Counted from the first letter of the stretch, positions 16,831 to 23,770 are shown. The stretch: DNA of 64,000 nt from Comamonadaceae bacterium (GCA_027484575.1 JAIXSQ010000007.1:248001-312000); one strand, 5' to 3'. Translations and numbers: made by a program. Notes: generated by a model from the letters alone, not told the origin.

Positions 16831-16884
16831 TGGAAACCCTGGAGCGGGTCCGGGGTCAAGGGGTGCGGGCCGCCGCGTCCGGCC

Positions 16885-17307
16885 TCAGGCAGCGGACGGC
16901 AGGTCCGGGTTGAACGCCACCTCCCACAGGTGCCCGTCCAGGTCCTGGAAGTAGCCGGCCCAGCCGCCCCAGAACGCCCGCTGCGCCGGCTTGACGATGC
17001 GGGCGCCCGCGCGCTGCGCCTGCGCCAGCACCGACTCGACCTCGGCGGGCGAGCCCACGTTGTGCGCCAGGCACACGCCGGTGGTGCTGGTGGGCTGCAC
17101 CGGCAAGCCGGTGTCGGCGGCGAGGCTGGTGCGCGGCCACAGCGCGAGTTTCAGTCCGCCGGCCAGCTCGAAGAAGGCCACCGCGCCGATGGCGAACTCG
17201 GCGCCCATCACGCCCTCGGTGGGCCAGCGCAACCCGTCGCGGTAGAAGGCCAGGGCGCGGTCGAGGTCGTCGACGGCGAGGGTGATCAGGCTGACGTGCG
17301 GCTGCAT
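16885..17307 (-). CDS. VOC/glyoxalase superfamily protein
   Basis: A 140-residue single vicinal-oxygen-chelate domain with two beta-alpha-beta-beta-beta modules. The first is VSLITLAVDDLDRALAFYRDGL at residues 5-26, and the C-terminal part is YFQDLDGHLWEVAFNPD, with the usual D-x-x-G-x-x-x-E ending. ATG 17307 is chosen because the domain begins immediately. No partner gene points to a substrate, so it may be a glyoxalase, dioxygenase or binding protein. Members of this exact type (lactoylglutathione-lyase-like, fused to nothing) are common in Burkholderiales. Confidence 0.75.
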   Translation of the reverse strand: MQPHVSLITLAVDDLDRALAFYRDGLRWPTEGVMGAEFAIGAVAFFELAGGLKLALWPRTSLAADTGLPVQPTSTTGVCLAHNVGSPAEVESVLAQAQRAGARIVKPAQRAFWGGWAGYFQDLDGHLWEVAFNPDLPSAA

Positions 17308-17423
17308 GGGAGACAGGTTACGCCCGCGTGCCGCCCGCTGGGAAGCGGGGCCGGCGAGCGCGGCGCGGCCGCCGGCGAGCCACAGCTGCATGTCTGCCTG
17401 CAGCGGCCCGCGGTGCCGGGTCT

Positions 17424-17894
17424 TCAGCGGTATTTCGCGGCCGTGATGAACTGGCCGAACGTCTCGCACCACACGATCACGGTCGTGTAGCGTGACGGGT
17501 CCACCGACGCCGGCAGGGGCAGCAGGAAGTTGTGGAACGTCTTGACGTCACCCACGCGAGCCATCGCTGGCTTGAGTCGGGCGAAGTCGGCCTCGGTCTC
17601 GACGAATTCGGGGGACAGGTAGAGCTTGTAGTCCGGGCCGGGCGCCAGTCGGCCCTGGAAGGCGACGAAGCCAGTCCCGATGGACACCGTGCCCTCGCCC
17701 CAATGCAGGGCGTCACTGTCTTTCAGGTCTCGATGGAAGCGCCCCTGGTAGCGAGCCGCCTGCGCCTGGCCGGCAACCTCGGCGTCCCCGGGGGCCTCGG
17801 GAGCGATGAGGATGGGAAACGCGTAGACCCCGAGCGCGAAGCCGGCGGCGGCCACCAGCAGGTGGGAGGCAGACAGGAGCAGCGTCTTCTTCAT
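17424..17894 (-). CDS. Membrane-anchored DM13 domain protein
   Basis: A 156-residue protein with an N-terminal signal or anchor (residues 1-29, KKTLLLSASHLLVAAAGFALGVYAF). A DM13-type domain follows: GRFHRDLKDSDALHWGEGTVSI (about 51-72), then DYKLYLSPE and FHNFLLPLPASVDPSRYTTVIVWCETFGQFITAAK. The final W-C and F-x-x-F-x-x-A residues match the family, proposed to bind a haem or redox partner. It is an exported protein of unknown role and stands alone. Confidence 0.75.
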   Translation of the reverse strand: MKKTLLLSASHLLVAAAGFALGVYAFPILIAPEAPGDAEVAGQAQAARYQGRFHRDLKDSDALHWGEGTVSIGTGFVAFQGRLAPGPDYKLYLSPEFVETEADFARLKPAMARVGDVKTFHNFLLPLPASVDPSRYTTVIVWCETFGQFITAAKYR

Positions 17895-18096
17895 GGGTCG
17901 GCAGCAACGGGGTCGGTCGGCAGGGGCGGCAAGGGTCACGGACGCAGGGGTCGGCAGCTGCGGTGCCCACGGCGCTCGCATCGGCACCCAAGTGCACGGG
18001 CGCATTCTGGCCTCTCGCCGCCTCGTTGGCGCGGGCACCACTGCACCCCGGGTCCAACGGCCCAGGCCGCGTTCCAGGGGCGTTCACAGCCCGGCG

Positions 18097-18179
18097 GCGC
18101 CCGCAACAGCCCCCGCGCTCACCCCTAGACCGCGACCTCCAGCCAGTCCTGCACCGCGAACTCGCGGTCGACGGCGACC
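18097..18179. repeat. 83-base direct repeat, left copy
   Basis: Matches 21054-21136 with about seven mismatches (over 90 percent identity). The right copy is the 3' end of the 217-residue membrane-anchored protein gene plus its downstream flank. The two copies are in the same orientation, 2957 bases apart, and enclose the lower-GC cassette island. Confidence 0.85.
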
Positions 18180-18211
18180 AGCCGGGCCGGCGGCGCGCTG
18201 GTAGGGGTCAC
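18125..18211 (-). pseudogene. Remnant of the C-terminus of a paralogue of the 21076-21729 gene
   Basis: Read on the minus strand, this stretch encodes PARLVAVDREFAVQDWLEVAV followed by a TAG stop. The intact gene at 21076 ends KPVAIDREFAVQYWLEVAVQR. Only about 20 residues are shared, and upstream of them the sequence diverges at once, so this is a truncated copy rather than a gene. It is part of the left direct repeat. Confidence 0.7.
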
Positions 18212-18215
18212 CCGC

Positions 18216-18479
18216 TCAGAGGCCCCGCTCGACCTCGCGCTGGATGGCGTTGACCAGGCGGGCCAGTTCGGGCTCGTGCCCGTGCATGTCGAACTCGCGC
18301 GTGGCGATCAGGCCCATGCTGAAGGGACCCGGAGCGGGCTCGACCGGCTCGCCGCGCACGAACGCCAGGCACCAGCGCAGCTGGCGCAGGATCGAGATGG
18401 CCGGCTCCCAGCCCTGCTGCGCCAGTGGTTCGACCTGCGCGATCGCGTCGGCGATGCGCTCGGCCAGCGGCGACGGCAT
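18216..18479 (-). CDS. Small hypothetical protein
   Basis: An 87-residue soluble protein of unknown family, with an N-terminal helical part (LAERIADAIAQVEPLAQQGWEPAI) and a C-terminal helix (EPELARLVNAIQREVERGL). It starts 10 bases after the stop of the membrane protein gene on the same strand, so the two are likely cotranscribed. Codon use is as GC-rich as the chromosome, unlike the cassette genes upstream. No Shine-Dalgarno of note. Confidence 0.55.
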   Translation of the reverse strand: MPSPLAERIADAIAQVEPLAQQGWEPAISILRQLRWCLAFVRGEPVEPAPGPFSMGLIATREFDMHGHEPELARLVNAIQREVERGL

Positions 18480-18489
18480 GGCAGCCCGC

Positions 18490-18768
18490 TCAGCCGTCGA
18501 CCGGCTGCACGTCGAACTCGATCCCGCCCACGTGCGGCGCCATCGCGTTGTAGACGGCGCAGCCCACGACCACCATCACGTAGCCGAGCACGAGATAGAT
18601 GAGCGGCACGCTCAGCATGAACAGCAGCGGCGGCGCCGCGCCGTCAGGTGCCGCCATCAAGGCCACCAGCATGAACGGCACGACGAAGACCAGGGCACCG
18701 ACGGCCATCAGGATGGCGGCCACCTTGCCGTTCTGGTGGGGCGAGAACCGGGCGATCCGTTGCTTCAT
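18490..18768 (-). CDS. Small two-helix membrane protein, unknown
   Basis: A 92-residue protein with two strong hydrophobic segments, VAAILMAVGALVFVVPFMLVAL (about residues 16-37) and PLIYLVLGYVMVVVGCAVYNAM (about 55-76). The ends are basic and then acidic, giving both termini a likely cytoplasmic location. ATG 18768 is chosen because it begins the basic N-terminus. No family recognised. Confidence 0.6.
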   Translation of the reverse strand: MKQRIARFSPHQNGKVAAILMAVGALVFVVPFMLVALMAAPDGAAPPLLFMLSVPLIYLVLGYVMVVVGCAVYNAMAPHVGGIEFDVQPVDG

Positions 18769-18970
18769 GCGGGGGCGCCTCCCTGCGCCCGTGGGTGGGG
18801 TGGGACTCGGTGGCGAGGGCTGCGGATCGTTCGAATCGACACGATCGTCGTGCGCAGTGGATCCGCAGCTTGCTCGTCGAGCATCGTCGATGGCTCTTTC
18901 GTTCTGCGCTCGAACGTAAAGGTGATCGGCGATGCGGCGAGGGGCCACGAGGTGGCGGGTGTCCCGCGGC

Positions 18971-19019
18971 GTCTAGCGGCACCTTCCCGCAACTTATCCG
19001 AGTCGGCCAAACTGTTAGC
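18971..19019 (-). repeat. Partial attC-like site at the end of the cassette row
   Basis: On the minus strand it begins GCTAACAG, overlapping the TAA stop of the HEPN-type gene, and continues GGCCGACTCGGA, resembling the first half of the attC at 19753 (GTTCGACTCGGACACG). The second half with a matching GTTAG core is not found (only GCTAGAC at 18971), so the site looks truncated or degenerate. Confidence 0.4.
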
Positions 19020-19737
19020 GGGCGACATTCGGATGGTTCCAGAAACCGCTTGAGGCATTTGACAGTTGTGCGTCCAAGGAATCCCAAGCGAAGCCTGCGT
19101 TTCTGACAATGAGACCCAAGAGTTCAACGAGCCGTTGCATGATTTCCATGTTCCGACGCACGTCGCCCCACTTGATCCCGAGCTTGCCGATGTCCACAAG
19201 TTGGTACTTATCTGCGACGAATCTCACCTCCGTGTGCGCAGAAACTTTGTCCCGCACGGTGAGGAATGCATGCATTGAAGGAGAACCAGCTAGGTTCTTC
19301 CACAACTCCTGCAACTCCGCATAGTGATCGCGGAATTGCTCTCGCCTCTCCAGGCGCTCCCGTTCTTCCATCCGCTTCAGCGCAGCGACTATGTCCGGGT
19401 CCTCCTGTTGGTCCGCAGAGGGGATGACCCAGATGGCGTATCGGTCCTCCAGTTCCCGCCGCATGGCGGGGTCATCTAGTGCGCCAACCAAGTTGCGAAT
19501 GCTCGGCGTGCGCTTGTCACCGTCTAGGCTCAGCTTTGCGATGTCCTGCACGCAGGAAAGAAAAAGCGTGTTCTTCAGGATCTGGAAGCCCCGCACCTGA
19601 TGCTCTGAGCCTCGCGCCGCAACTGTTTCACGGTTGAACAGCATCGGTTCCAAAAGGGCGTACTTTTCTCGCAACCCGATGAAGGCATCAAGAAGGTGAC
19701 TGGCGTGGGCTTCTAGTTTTTCAACTTGGGAAGGCAT
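19015..19737 (-). CDS. Cassette-borne HEPN-type (AbiU2-like) protein
   Basis: A 240-residue, mostly helical, charged protein with codon use much less GC-rich than the chromosome. Near the C-terminus it has R162-D-K-V-S-A-H168, matching the R-x4-6-H active motif of HEPN ribonucleases in the setting VRDKVSAHTEV. A hydrophobic helix FQILKNTLFLSCVQDIAKLSLD (51-72) and the following TPSIRNLVGAL resemble the AbiU2-type HEPN family. Such proteins can act as abortive-infection or toxin RNases. ATG 19737 sits 16 bases inside the preceding attC boundary, as expected for a gene cassette, and its TAA stop overlaps the next attC core. Family placement is by pattern; no antitoxin partner is visible. Confidence 0.65.
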   Translation of the reverse strand: MPSQVEKLEAHASHLLDAFIGLREKYALLEPMLFNRETVAARGSEHQVRGFQILKNTLFLSCVQDIAKLSLDGDKRTPSIRNLVGALDDPAMRRELEDRYAIWVIPSADQQEDPDIVAALKRMEERERLERREQFRDHYAELQELWKNLAGSPSMHAFLTVRDKVSAHTEVRFVADKYQLVDIGKLGIKWGDVRRNMEIMQRLVELLGLIVRNAGFAWDSLDAQLSNASSGFWNHPNVAR

Positions 19738-19752
19738 CGCTCGATCTTGCCC

Positions 19753-19866
19753 GCTAACGTCGAATTTGACCGGCGCTAACCAGTAGCTCGCCGGAAGGTG
19801 CACAAACACCTGGACGCCTGGAGGCGCAATGCCGGTTCGTGTCCGAGTCGAACGCCCCGTTAGAGC
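19753..19866 (-). repeat. attC recombination site of an integron gene cassette
   Basis: A 114-base imperfect palindrome directly after the stop codon of the 163-residue cassette gene. Read on the minus strand it opens GCTCTAACG...GTTCGACTCGGACACG and closes GCCGGTCAAATTCGACGTTAGC. The end cores are thus TAAC and GTTA, with complementary inner boxes, as attC sites require. Outer sequence is close to the attC at 20394. Confidence 0.75.
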
Positions 19867-20358
19867 TCACTGCTCGGAAGTTCCCTTCTTGGCGAAACGC
19901 CGGATCACTGCCTCGATGATCTTGGCCTCGATCTCAGTGAACTGAACTTCCTCACCCTCTTTGGTACGGCGAAGTTTGCTGCGGAGCCTTAGCAGGAGAT
20001 ACGACAGATACCCTGTACCCACCGCGGCTCCGCCCACCGCAATGGGCACGCCGATCGGGGTGGCCGGAAGGATACCCGCCGACATTAAGAAGCCAGTAAA
20101 GCCACTGGCACCGATGGTCGTCCCGAAGATGCCCGCGCTTCCGATGATTGCGGCAGTCGCTCCCGTGAGGGTCAGCGTCCCGGCGCCAAGCAGCGCGCCA
20201 GCGCCAGTAAGTAGAGAAGCTATAGCAGCCGTGCTCAGATATGTGCCCGCGACATAGCCGCTTGCACCCATCGTGACGATTACGCCGCCGGCGGCGTGCG
20301 GCACAAGACTACCCCCAGCGGCTAGTGCAGCGATAACTGGAACGAGTGGAAGCGGCAT
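19867..20358 (-). CDS. Cassette-borne glycine-zipper membrane protein
   Basis: A 163-residue protein. Residues 1-115 are almost all Gly, Ala, Thr, Ile and Val, with many small-x3-small repeats (GGVIVTMGASGYVAGT, LLTGAGALLGAGTLTLTG, GIFGTTIGASGFTGF) characteristic of glycine-zipper membrane or pore-forming proteins. A basic stretch (RLRSKLRRTKEGE) and a charged helical C-terminus (EIEAKIIEAVIRRFAKK) follow. It looks like a bundle of short helices entering a membrane. The start has GAGG 7 bases upstream and lies 36 bases from the attC at 20394; its stop abuts the next attC. It is lower GC than the chromosome. Function unknown; a pore, toxin or phage-defence effector is possible but unproven. 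Confidence 0.65.
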   Translation of the reverse strand: MPLPLVPVIAALAAGGSLVPHAAGGVIVTMGASGYVAGTYLSTAAIASLLTGAGALLGAGTLTLTGATAAIIGSAGIFGTTIGASGFTGFLMSAGILPATPIGVPIAVGGAAVGTGYLSYLLLRLRSKLRRTKEGEEVQFTEIEAKIIEAVIRRFAKKGTSEQ

Positions 20359-20393
20359 GACGACCTCGGATAAAACACAGGCGTGAGGTGAGC

Positions 20394-20505
20394 TCTAACG
20401 TCGGAGTTGACCGGCACGCAGCGGCATTGCGCTGCGAAGCGCACGCTCACGAGCACGATTCGCGGCGCAATGCTGCTGCGTGTCCCCGTCGAACGACCTG
20501 TTAGA
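20394..20505 (-). repeat. attC recombination site, best example
   Basis: A 112-base near-palindrome. The ends are TCTAACG at 20394 and GTTAGA at 20500-20505. The arms pair almost fully: TCTAACGTCGGAGTTGACCGG... on one side, against the reverse complement of the other side TCTAACAGGTCGTTCGACGGG..., then CACGCAGCGGCATTGCGC against CACGCAGCAGCATTGCGC. The extra unpaired bases are as in attC bulges. The TAA stop of the gene on its right lies inside the site. Confidence 0.85.
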
Positions 20506-20831
20506 CCGCTGCATCCACGTTCCTCTTCCTCTGCAGTGCTTCCCGTACCAGCAACACAGTTAAGACCTGCAGAAGCACAGTGAGCCAAGCTCCGACGAGA
20601 TAAGCGGAATCGACGCCCGCAGCACTGACTGCAGCCATTCCCCCGACCCACGCGAGCCCCAGGAAGGGGAGGGTCACGAGCACGCCAAAACCCTGCCAGA
20701 GGTCCGCCCAGCAAATTTGTCAGCGGAAAGATTGCTGAGTAGACCACTGCCATTAACAACTGCTGGCGAGTTAAGGAGAAAGCGGCTCTCCTTTGTGGTC
20801 TAACGTAATGTAGGCAGAGCCCGCAGAACAC
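20501..20831 (-). pseudogene. Cassette-borne small membrane protein, apparently frameshifted
   Basis: Two adjacent frames on the minus strand read as one four-helix membrane protein. The upstream frame is VFCGLCLHYV and LLMAVVYSAIFPLTNLLGG. The downstream frame is GVLVTLPFLGLAWVGGM and YLVGAWLTVLLQVLTVLLV, ending RKRNVDAAV at a TAA inside the attC. Removing one base from the run of four A/T at 20687-20690 joins them into about 110 residues from GTG 20831. A 7-base inverted repeat (AAGGAGA/TCTCCTT at 20773-20793) lies within the 5' part. Alternatively only the last 60 residues (GTG 20683) are translated. A sequencing error cannot be ruled out. Confidence 0.45.
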
Positions 20832-21053
20832 AACGACCGCAACTTCCGGATAACACCGGCCCGGACTTCGCCCCAAGTCCTTGTCGCACTGGCATGTTCC
20901 CGTGTCCTCCCTCCCCGAGCAGGTCGCCGTTTCCGCGACCTCGATCCCGGCAGCGGTGCCGCCAGCGCCTTCGACCTTCAGTCTGCCACCGCCGGCCTGC
21001 GCCACCCCCGGCGCCCTGCGCCGGCTCTCCCCAAAGTCCCATCTGCCTGCGGC

Positions 21054-21136
21054 GCGCCCGCAACAGCCCGCACGCTCACCGCTGGACCGCGACCTCCAGC
21101 CAGTACTGCACCGCGAACTCGCGGTCGATGGCGACC
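21054..21136. repeat. 83-base direct repeat, right copy
   Basis: Partner of 18097-18179. This copy holds the last 19 or so codons of the intact 217-residue protein gene and 22 bases beyond its stop. The 200 bases to the left of it (20850-21053) are GC-rich, contain no supported gene and mark the edge of the low-GC island. Confidence 0.85.
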
Positions 21137-21729
21137 GGCTTGCCCTGGGCCACGATGCGCGTGCCGGTGGGCAGCACGCCCAGGCTCTTGCGGGCCTGGA
21201 AGTACGCGACGTCGTTGGCCGGCAGGCCATCGCGCAGCACCATGTTGGCCGAGACGGTGAAGCTCGACCCCGGCGTGATGCTGTCGGGGCCCTGGGCCGG
21301 CGGCGCGTTCGTGGCGGTCGACACGAGCTTGATGCGCGTCCAGGCCTTCTGCTTCCTGTCGTAGTCGCCGATCCACAGGTAGCCCTTCTGCGCCTGCACG
21401 GCCTCGACCGAGGCCAGCTGCGCGGTCTGGGTCGACACGGTCTGGCTCGCCTCGAAGATGTCCGACCGCGCCACGTCGGTCAGGGCCTTCTCGGGCGTCT
21501 GCTTCTTCAGTTCGTCCATCGCCTTGGCCAGCGCATTGACCTGCGCCGACAGCGAGGCGATCTCGCCCTTGGCGTCCTGCGTGAACTTGACGCCGTCCCT
21601 GGTGATCTCCGACAGCGCGCCGAACGGCACGCCCAGGATGAACTTGGCGCCGACCAGCGCGATGAAGATCGACAGGACGGCCAGGGGGTACTTCCAGAGC
21701 TCGATGACAGGGTGTGCGCTGTCGGCCAT
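21076..21729 (-). CDS. Membrane-anchored coiled-coil protein, unknown
   Basis: A 217-residue protein with one N-terminal transmembrane helix (YPLAVLSIFIALVGAKFILG, about residues 14-33). A helical heptad-rich stretch follows (GEIASLSAQVNALAKAMDELKKQ, about 58-80), then a beta-rich C-terminal domain (KGYLWIGDYDRKQKAW onwards) ending in LPTGTRIVAQGKPV and the repeat-encoded tail. The arrangement suggests a periplasmic domain held by a single helix and a coiled coil. GGGAGG 8 bases upstream of ATG 21729 fixes the start. No family recognised. A truncated copy of its end lies at 18125. Confidence 0.65.
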   Translation of the reverse strand: MADSAHPVIELWKYPLAVLSIFIALVGAKFILGVPFGALSEITRDGVKFTQDAKGEIASLSAQVNALAKAMDELKKQTPEKALTDVARSDIFEASQTVSTQTAQLASVEAVQAQKGYLWIGDYDRKQKAWTRIKLVSTATNAPPAQGPDSITPGSSFTVSANMVLRDGLPANDVAYFQARKSLGVLPTGTRIVAQGKPVAIDREFAVQYWLEVAVQR

Positions 21730-21895
21730 GTGATGCCCTCCCGGTACCGCGACCTGGGGTGCGGCCTCGCATCCCGGGGTACCGCGCGCCCAGTCTGCAG
21801 CGGGCGCGGGCGGCCGGCCATCCGGGTCGTCCCGCTCGGCCGGAAGGCAGAGCCGGTGCTGCGCGCCAGGCCGGCGGGCCGGGCGCGGGCACCGC

Positions 21896-22324
21896 TCAGG
21901 AGTGCACGCCCCGCCGCTGGCGCGCGCCGCGGCCCTGCGCCTGCAGCCCCTGCAGGATGCCGCAGGCCGCATCCGCCCCGTCGCCCGCGCAGGCCGCGCG
22001 CAAGGCCCGCAGGTCCTTCTCCAGCGCCTTCAGGTCCCGCACCCGCTGCGCCACGTGCGCGATGTGCGCATCCAGCACCGCGTTCACCTCGCCGCAGTCG
22101 GCCTGCGGCGCGTCCCGGTGCCGCAGCAGCAGGCGGATCTCGTCCAGCGACATGTCCAGGCCGCGGCAGGCGCGGATGAACTGCAGGCGCTGCAGGTGCG
22201 CCGCGTCGTAGTCGCGGTAGTTGGCCGCCGTGCGCGCGGGCGGGGGCAGCAGGCCCTCGCGCTCGTAGTGCCGGATGGTGTCCACCGCCGTCGCGCTGGC
22301 GGTCGCGAGTTCGCCGATCTTCAT
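21896..22324 (-). CDS. cadR: MerR family Cd(II)/Pb(II)-type responsive regulator
   Basis: A 142-residue MerR protein with an N-terminal winged helix (MKIGELATASATAVDTIRHY; EREGLLPPP), a dimerisation helix, and a metal site with C77, C112 and C121. This spacing matches PbrR/CadR proteins, which bind Pb(II), Cd(II) or Zn(II). ATG 22324 begins the domain; an ATG three codons earlier is also possible. It is divergent from arsR, with 60 bases between. It could control its own gene or a metal gene elsewhere. No classic 19-20 base MerR-spaced promoter was recognised in the gap, so the target is uncertain, and the CadR label is by cysteine pattern only. Confidence 0.8.
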   Translation of the reverse strand: MKIGELATASATAVDTIRHYEREGLLPPPARTAANYRDYDAAHLQRLQFIRACRGLDMSLDEIRLLLRHRDAPQADCGEVNAVLDAHIAHVAQRVRDLKALEKDLRALRAACAGDGADAACGILQGLQAQGRGARQRRGVHS

Positions 22325-22348
22325 GCCGGCCATTCTGCGCCCGGTGGC

Positions 22349-22378
22349 TTGACGTCGATTCGTTATTTCATGGATACT
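22349..22378 (+). promoter_or_regulatory. Promoter candidate of the ars operon
   Basis: TTGACG at 22349-22354 and GATACT at 22373-22378 are 18 bases apart. Transcription would begin at or within a base or two of the arsR ATG at 22385, so the message may be leaderless. TCATGGA occurs twice around the start (22368 and 22383) as a short direct repeat that ArsR could use. Confidence 0.5.
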
Positions 22379-22384
22379 TGAATC

Positions 22385-22720
22385 ATGGAAGAAAGCGATG
22401 TCGTCCGCGCCCTGGCGGCGCTGGCCCAACCGGTGCGGCTGCAGCTGTTCCGCGCGCTGGTGGTCACCGGCCCACAGGGCCTGACGCCCGGCACCATGGC
22501 CGAGGGGCTGGGCATCTCGCCCAGCGCGCTGTCGTTCCACCTCAAGGAACTGCTCCACGCCGGCCTCGTCACGCAGGAGCGCGCCAGCCGCCACCTGATC
22601 TACCGCGCCGCGTTCGGCCGCATGAACGACGTGCTGGGCTTCCTGACCGACAACTGCTGCCAGGGCGCCGACTGCGCGGCCACGGCCCCCGCCGCCGCGC
22701 AGGCCTGCACGGACTGCTGA
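22385..22720 (+). CDS. arsR: ArsR family arsenic-responsive repressor
   Basis: A 111-residue winged-helix repressor. Helix-turn-helix is GISPSALSFHLKELLHAGLV (about residues 41-60), then ASRHLIYRAAF. The usual ELCVCDL metal site of classical ArsR is absent. Instead the C-terminus has DNCCQGADC and a final C-T-D-C, giving five cysteines (about residues 89-111), the arrangement of the Corynebacterium/Acidithiobacillus-type ArsR with a C-terminal As(III) site. It should repress the six-gene operon it heads and release DNA on binding As(III) or Sb(III). Confidence 0.88.
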   Translation: MEESDVVRALAALAQPVRLQLFRALVVTGPQGLTPGTMAEGLGISPSALSFHLKELLHAGLVTQERASRHLIYRAAFGRMNDVLGFLTDNCCQGADCAATAPAAAQACTDC

Positions 22721-22752
22721 GCCCCACCCCCACCACCCCACCGGAGAGCCCC

Positions 22753-23265
22753 ATGAAGCGCTTCCACGTCCACGCCCACGTCGCCGACCTGCCGGCGAGC
22801 ATCGCCTTCTACAGCCGCCTGTTCGGCGCCGCGCCCACGCGCGTCGAGGCCGACTACGCCAAGTGGATGCTCGAGGACCCGCGCCTGAACTTCGCGATCT
22901 CCGCCCGCGGGGGCGAGCCCGGCATCGACCACCTGGGCTTCCAGGCCGACACCGACGAGGAACTGGCCGAGCTCAAGGCCCGCGCGCAGGCGGCCGACAC
23001 GCCCATCCTCGAGGAAGGCACCACCACCTGCTGCTACGCCCGCAGCGACAAGCACTGGGTGACCGACCCGCAGGGCATCGCCTGGGAGCAGTACCGCACG
23101 CTGGGCGACATCCCGGTGTTCCGCCAGACGGCGCCGGCCGCCGCCCAGGCCGCGGCGCAGCCCGGGGCCGACGCCGCGTCGTCCACCGCAGCCGCCGCCT
23201 GCTGCGCCCCGCGCGGCAAGCCGGTGGGCGTGGCCGTGCGCGCCGCCGGCAGCAGCTGCTGCTGA
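22753..23265 (+). CDS. arsI: ArsI-type C-As lyase / CadI-like VOC dioxygenase
   Basis: A 170-residue VOC protein closely following ArsI: HVHAHVADLPASIAFYSRLFG at the N-terminus, YAKWMLEDPRLNFAIS (about residues 35-50), GIDHLGFQ (57-64) and a Cys pair C93-C94 (TTCCYA). Iron ligands H5, H60 and E112 fit the known H/H/E set. ArsI cleaves the carbon-arsenic bond of trivalent methyl- or aryl-arsenicals using O2 and Fe(II). The Cys pair binds the organoarsenical, and CadI proteins share the fold. The C-terminal 45 residues add an Ala-rich linker with two further Cys pairs (AACCAP, SSCC). GGAGAG lies upstream of the ATG. Second gene of the operon. Confidence 0.85.
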   Translation: MKRFHVHAHVADLPASIAFYSRLFGAAPTRVEADYAKWMLEDPRLNFAISARGGEPGIDHLGFQADTDEELAELKARAQAADTPILEEGTTTCCYARSDKHWVTDPQGIAWEQYRTLGDIPVFRQTAPAAAQAAAQPGADAASSTAAAACCAPRGKPVGVAVRAAGSSCC

Positions 23266-23275
23266 GGGGCCGGCC

Positions 23276-23770
23276 ATGGACCGTTCCCCGTACCAGGTGC
23301 TGTTCGTCTGCACCGGCAACTCGGCCCGCTCCATCCTGGCCGAGGCGCTGATGAACGCCATGGGCGGCGGGCGCTTCCGCGCCTGGTCGGCCGGCAGCCA
23401 TCCCAAGGGCCAGGTGCATCCGCTGGCGCTGGACGAACTGCGGCAGCTGCAGGTGCCCGCCGACGGTGCGCGCAGCAAGAGCTGGGAAGAGTTCGCCGCG
23501 TCCGGGGCGCCGGTGCTGGACTTCGTCTTCACCGTCTGCGACCAGGCCGCCGGCGAGATCTGCCCGGTCTGGCCCGGCCAGCCGCTCAGCGCGCACTGGG
23601 GCATGCCGGACCCGGCCGCCGTCGAGGGCACCGAGGCCGAGCGCCGCCGCGCCTTCCGCGACGCGGCGGTGCTGCTCAAGCGCCGCATCGACCTGCTGCT
23701 GTCCCTGCCCGTCGAGCGCCTCGACCGGCTCTCCCTGCAACGCGACCTGCAAGCGATCGGCACCCGATGA
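23276..23770 (+). CDS. arsC: Arsenate reductase, thioredoxin-type (LMW-PTP fold), copy 1
   Basis: A 164-residue protein with the P-loop C12-T-G-N-S-A-R18 (C-x5-R), SAGSHPKGQVHP and a C-terminal half with FTVCDQAAGEICPVWPG, which supplies the resolving cysteines near 83 and 90, as in thioredoxin-linked ArsC. It reduces As(V) to As(III) in the cytoplasm. The start is 10 bases after arsI. Its stop overlaps the next ATG (ATGA), giving translational coupling to the second arsC. Confidence 0.88.
   Translation: MDRSPYQVLFVCTGNSARSILAEALMNAMGGGRFRAWSAGSHPKGQVHPLALDELRQLQVPADGARSKSWEEFAASGAPVLDFVFTVCDQAAGEICPVWPGQPLSAHWGMPDPAAVEGTEAERRRAFRDAAVLLKRRIDLLLSLPVERLDRLSLQRDLQAIGTR

Noticed and set aside
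18769..18970. Small gene between the two-helix membrane protein and the partial attC
   Set aside because: Short frames exist on both strands but none has a ribosome site, a start close to an attC or recognisable content.
20796..20806. GTTAGAC word as a further attC boundary at the right of the cassette row
   Set aside because: It lies within the frame of the membrane-protein gene and no palindromic partner was found next to it, so it is probably chance.
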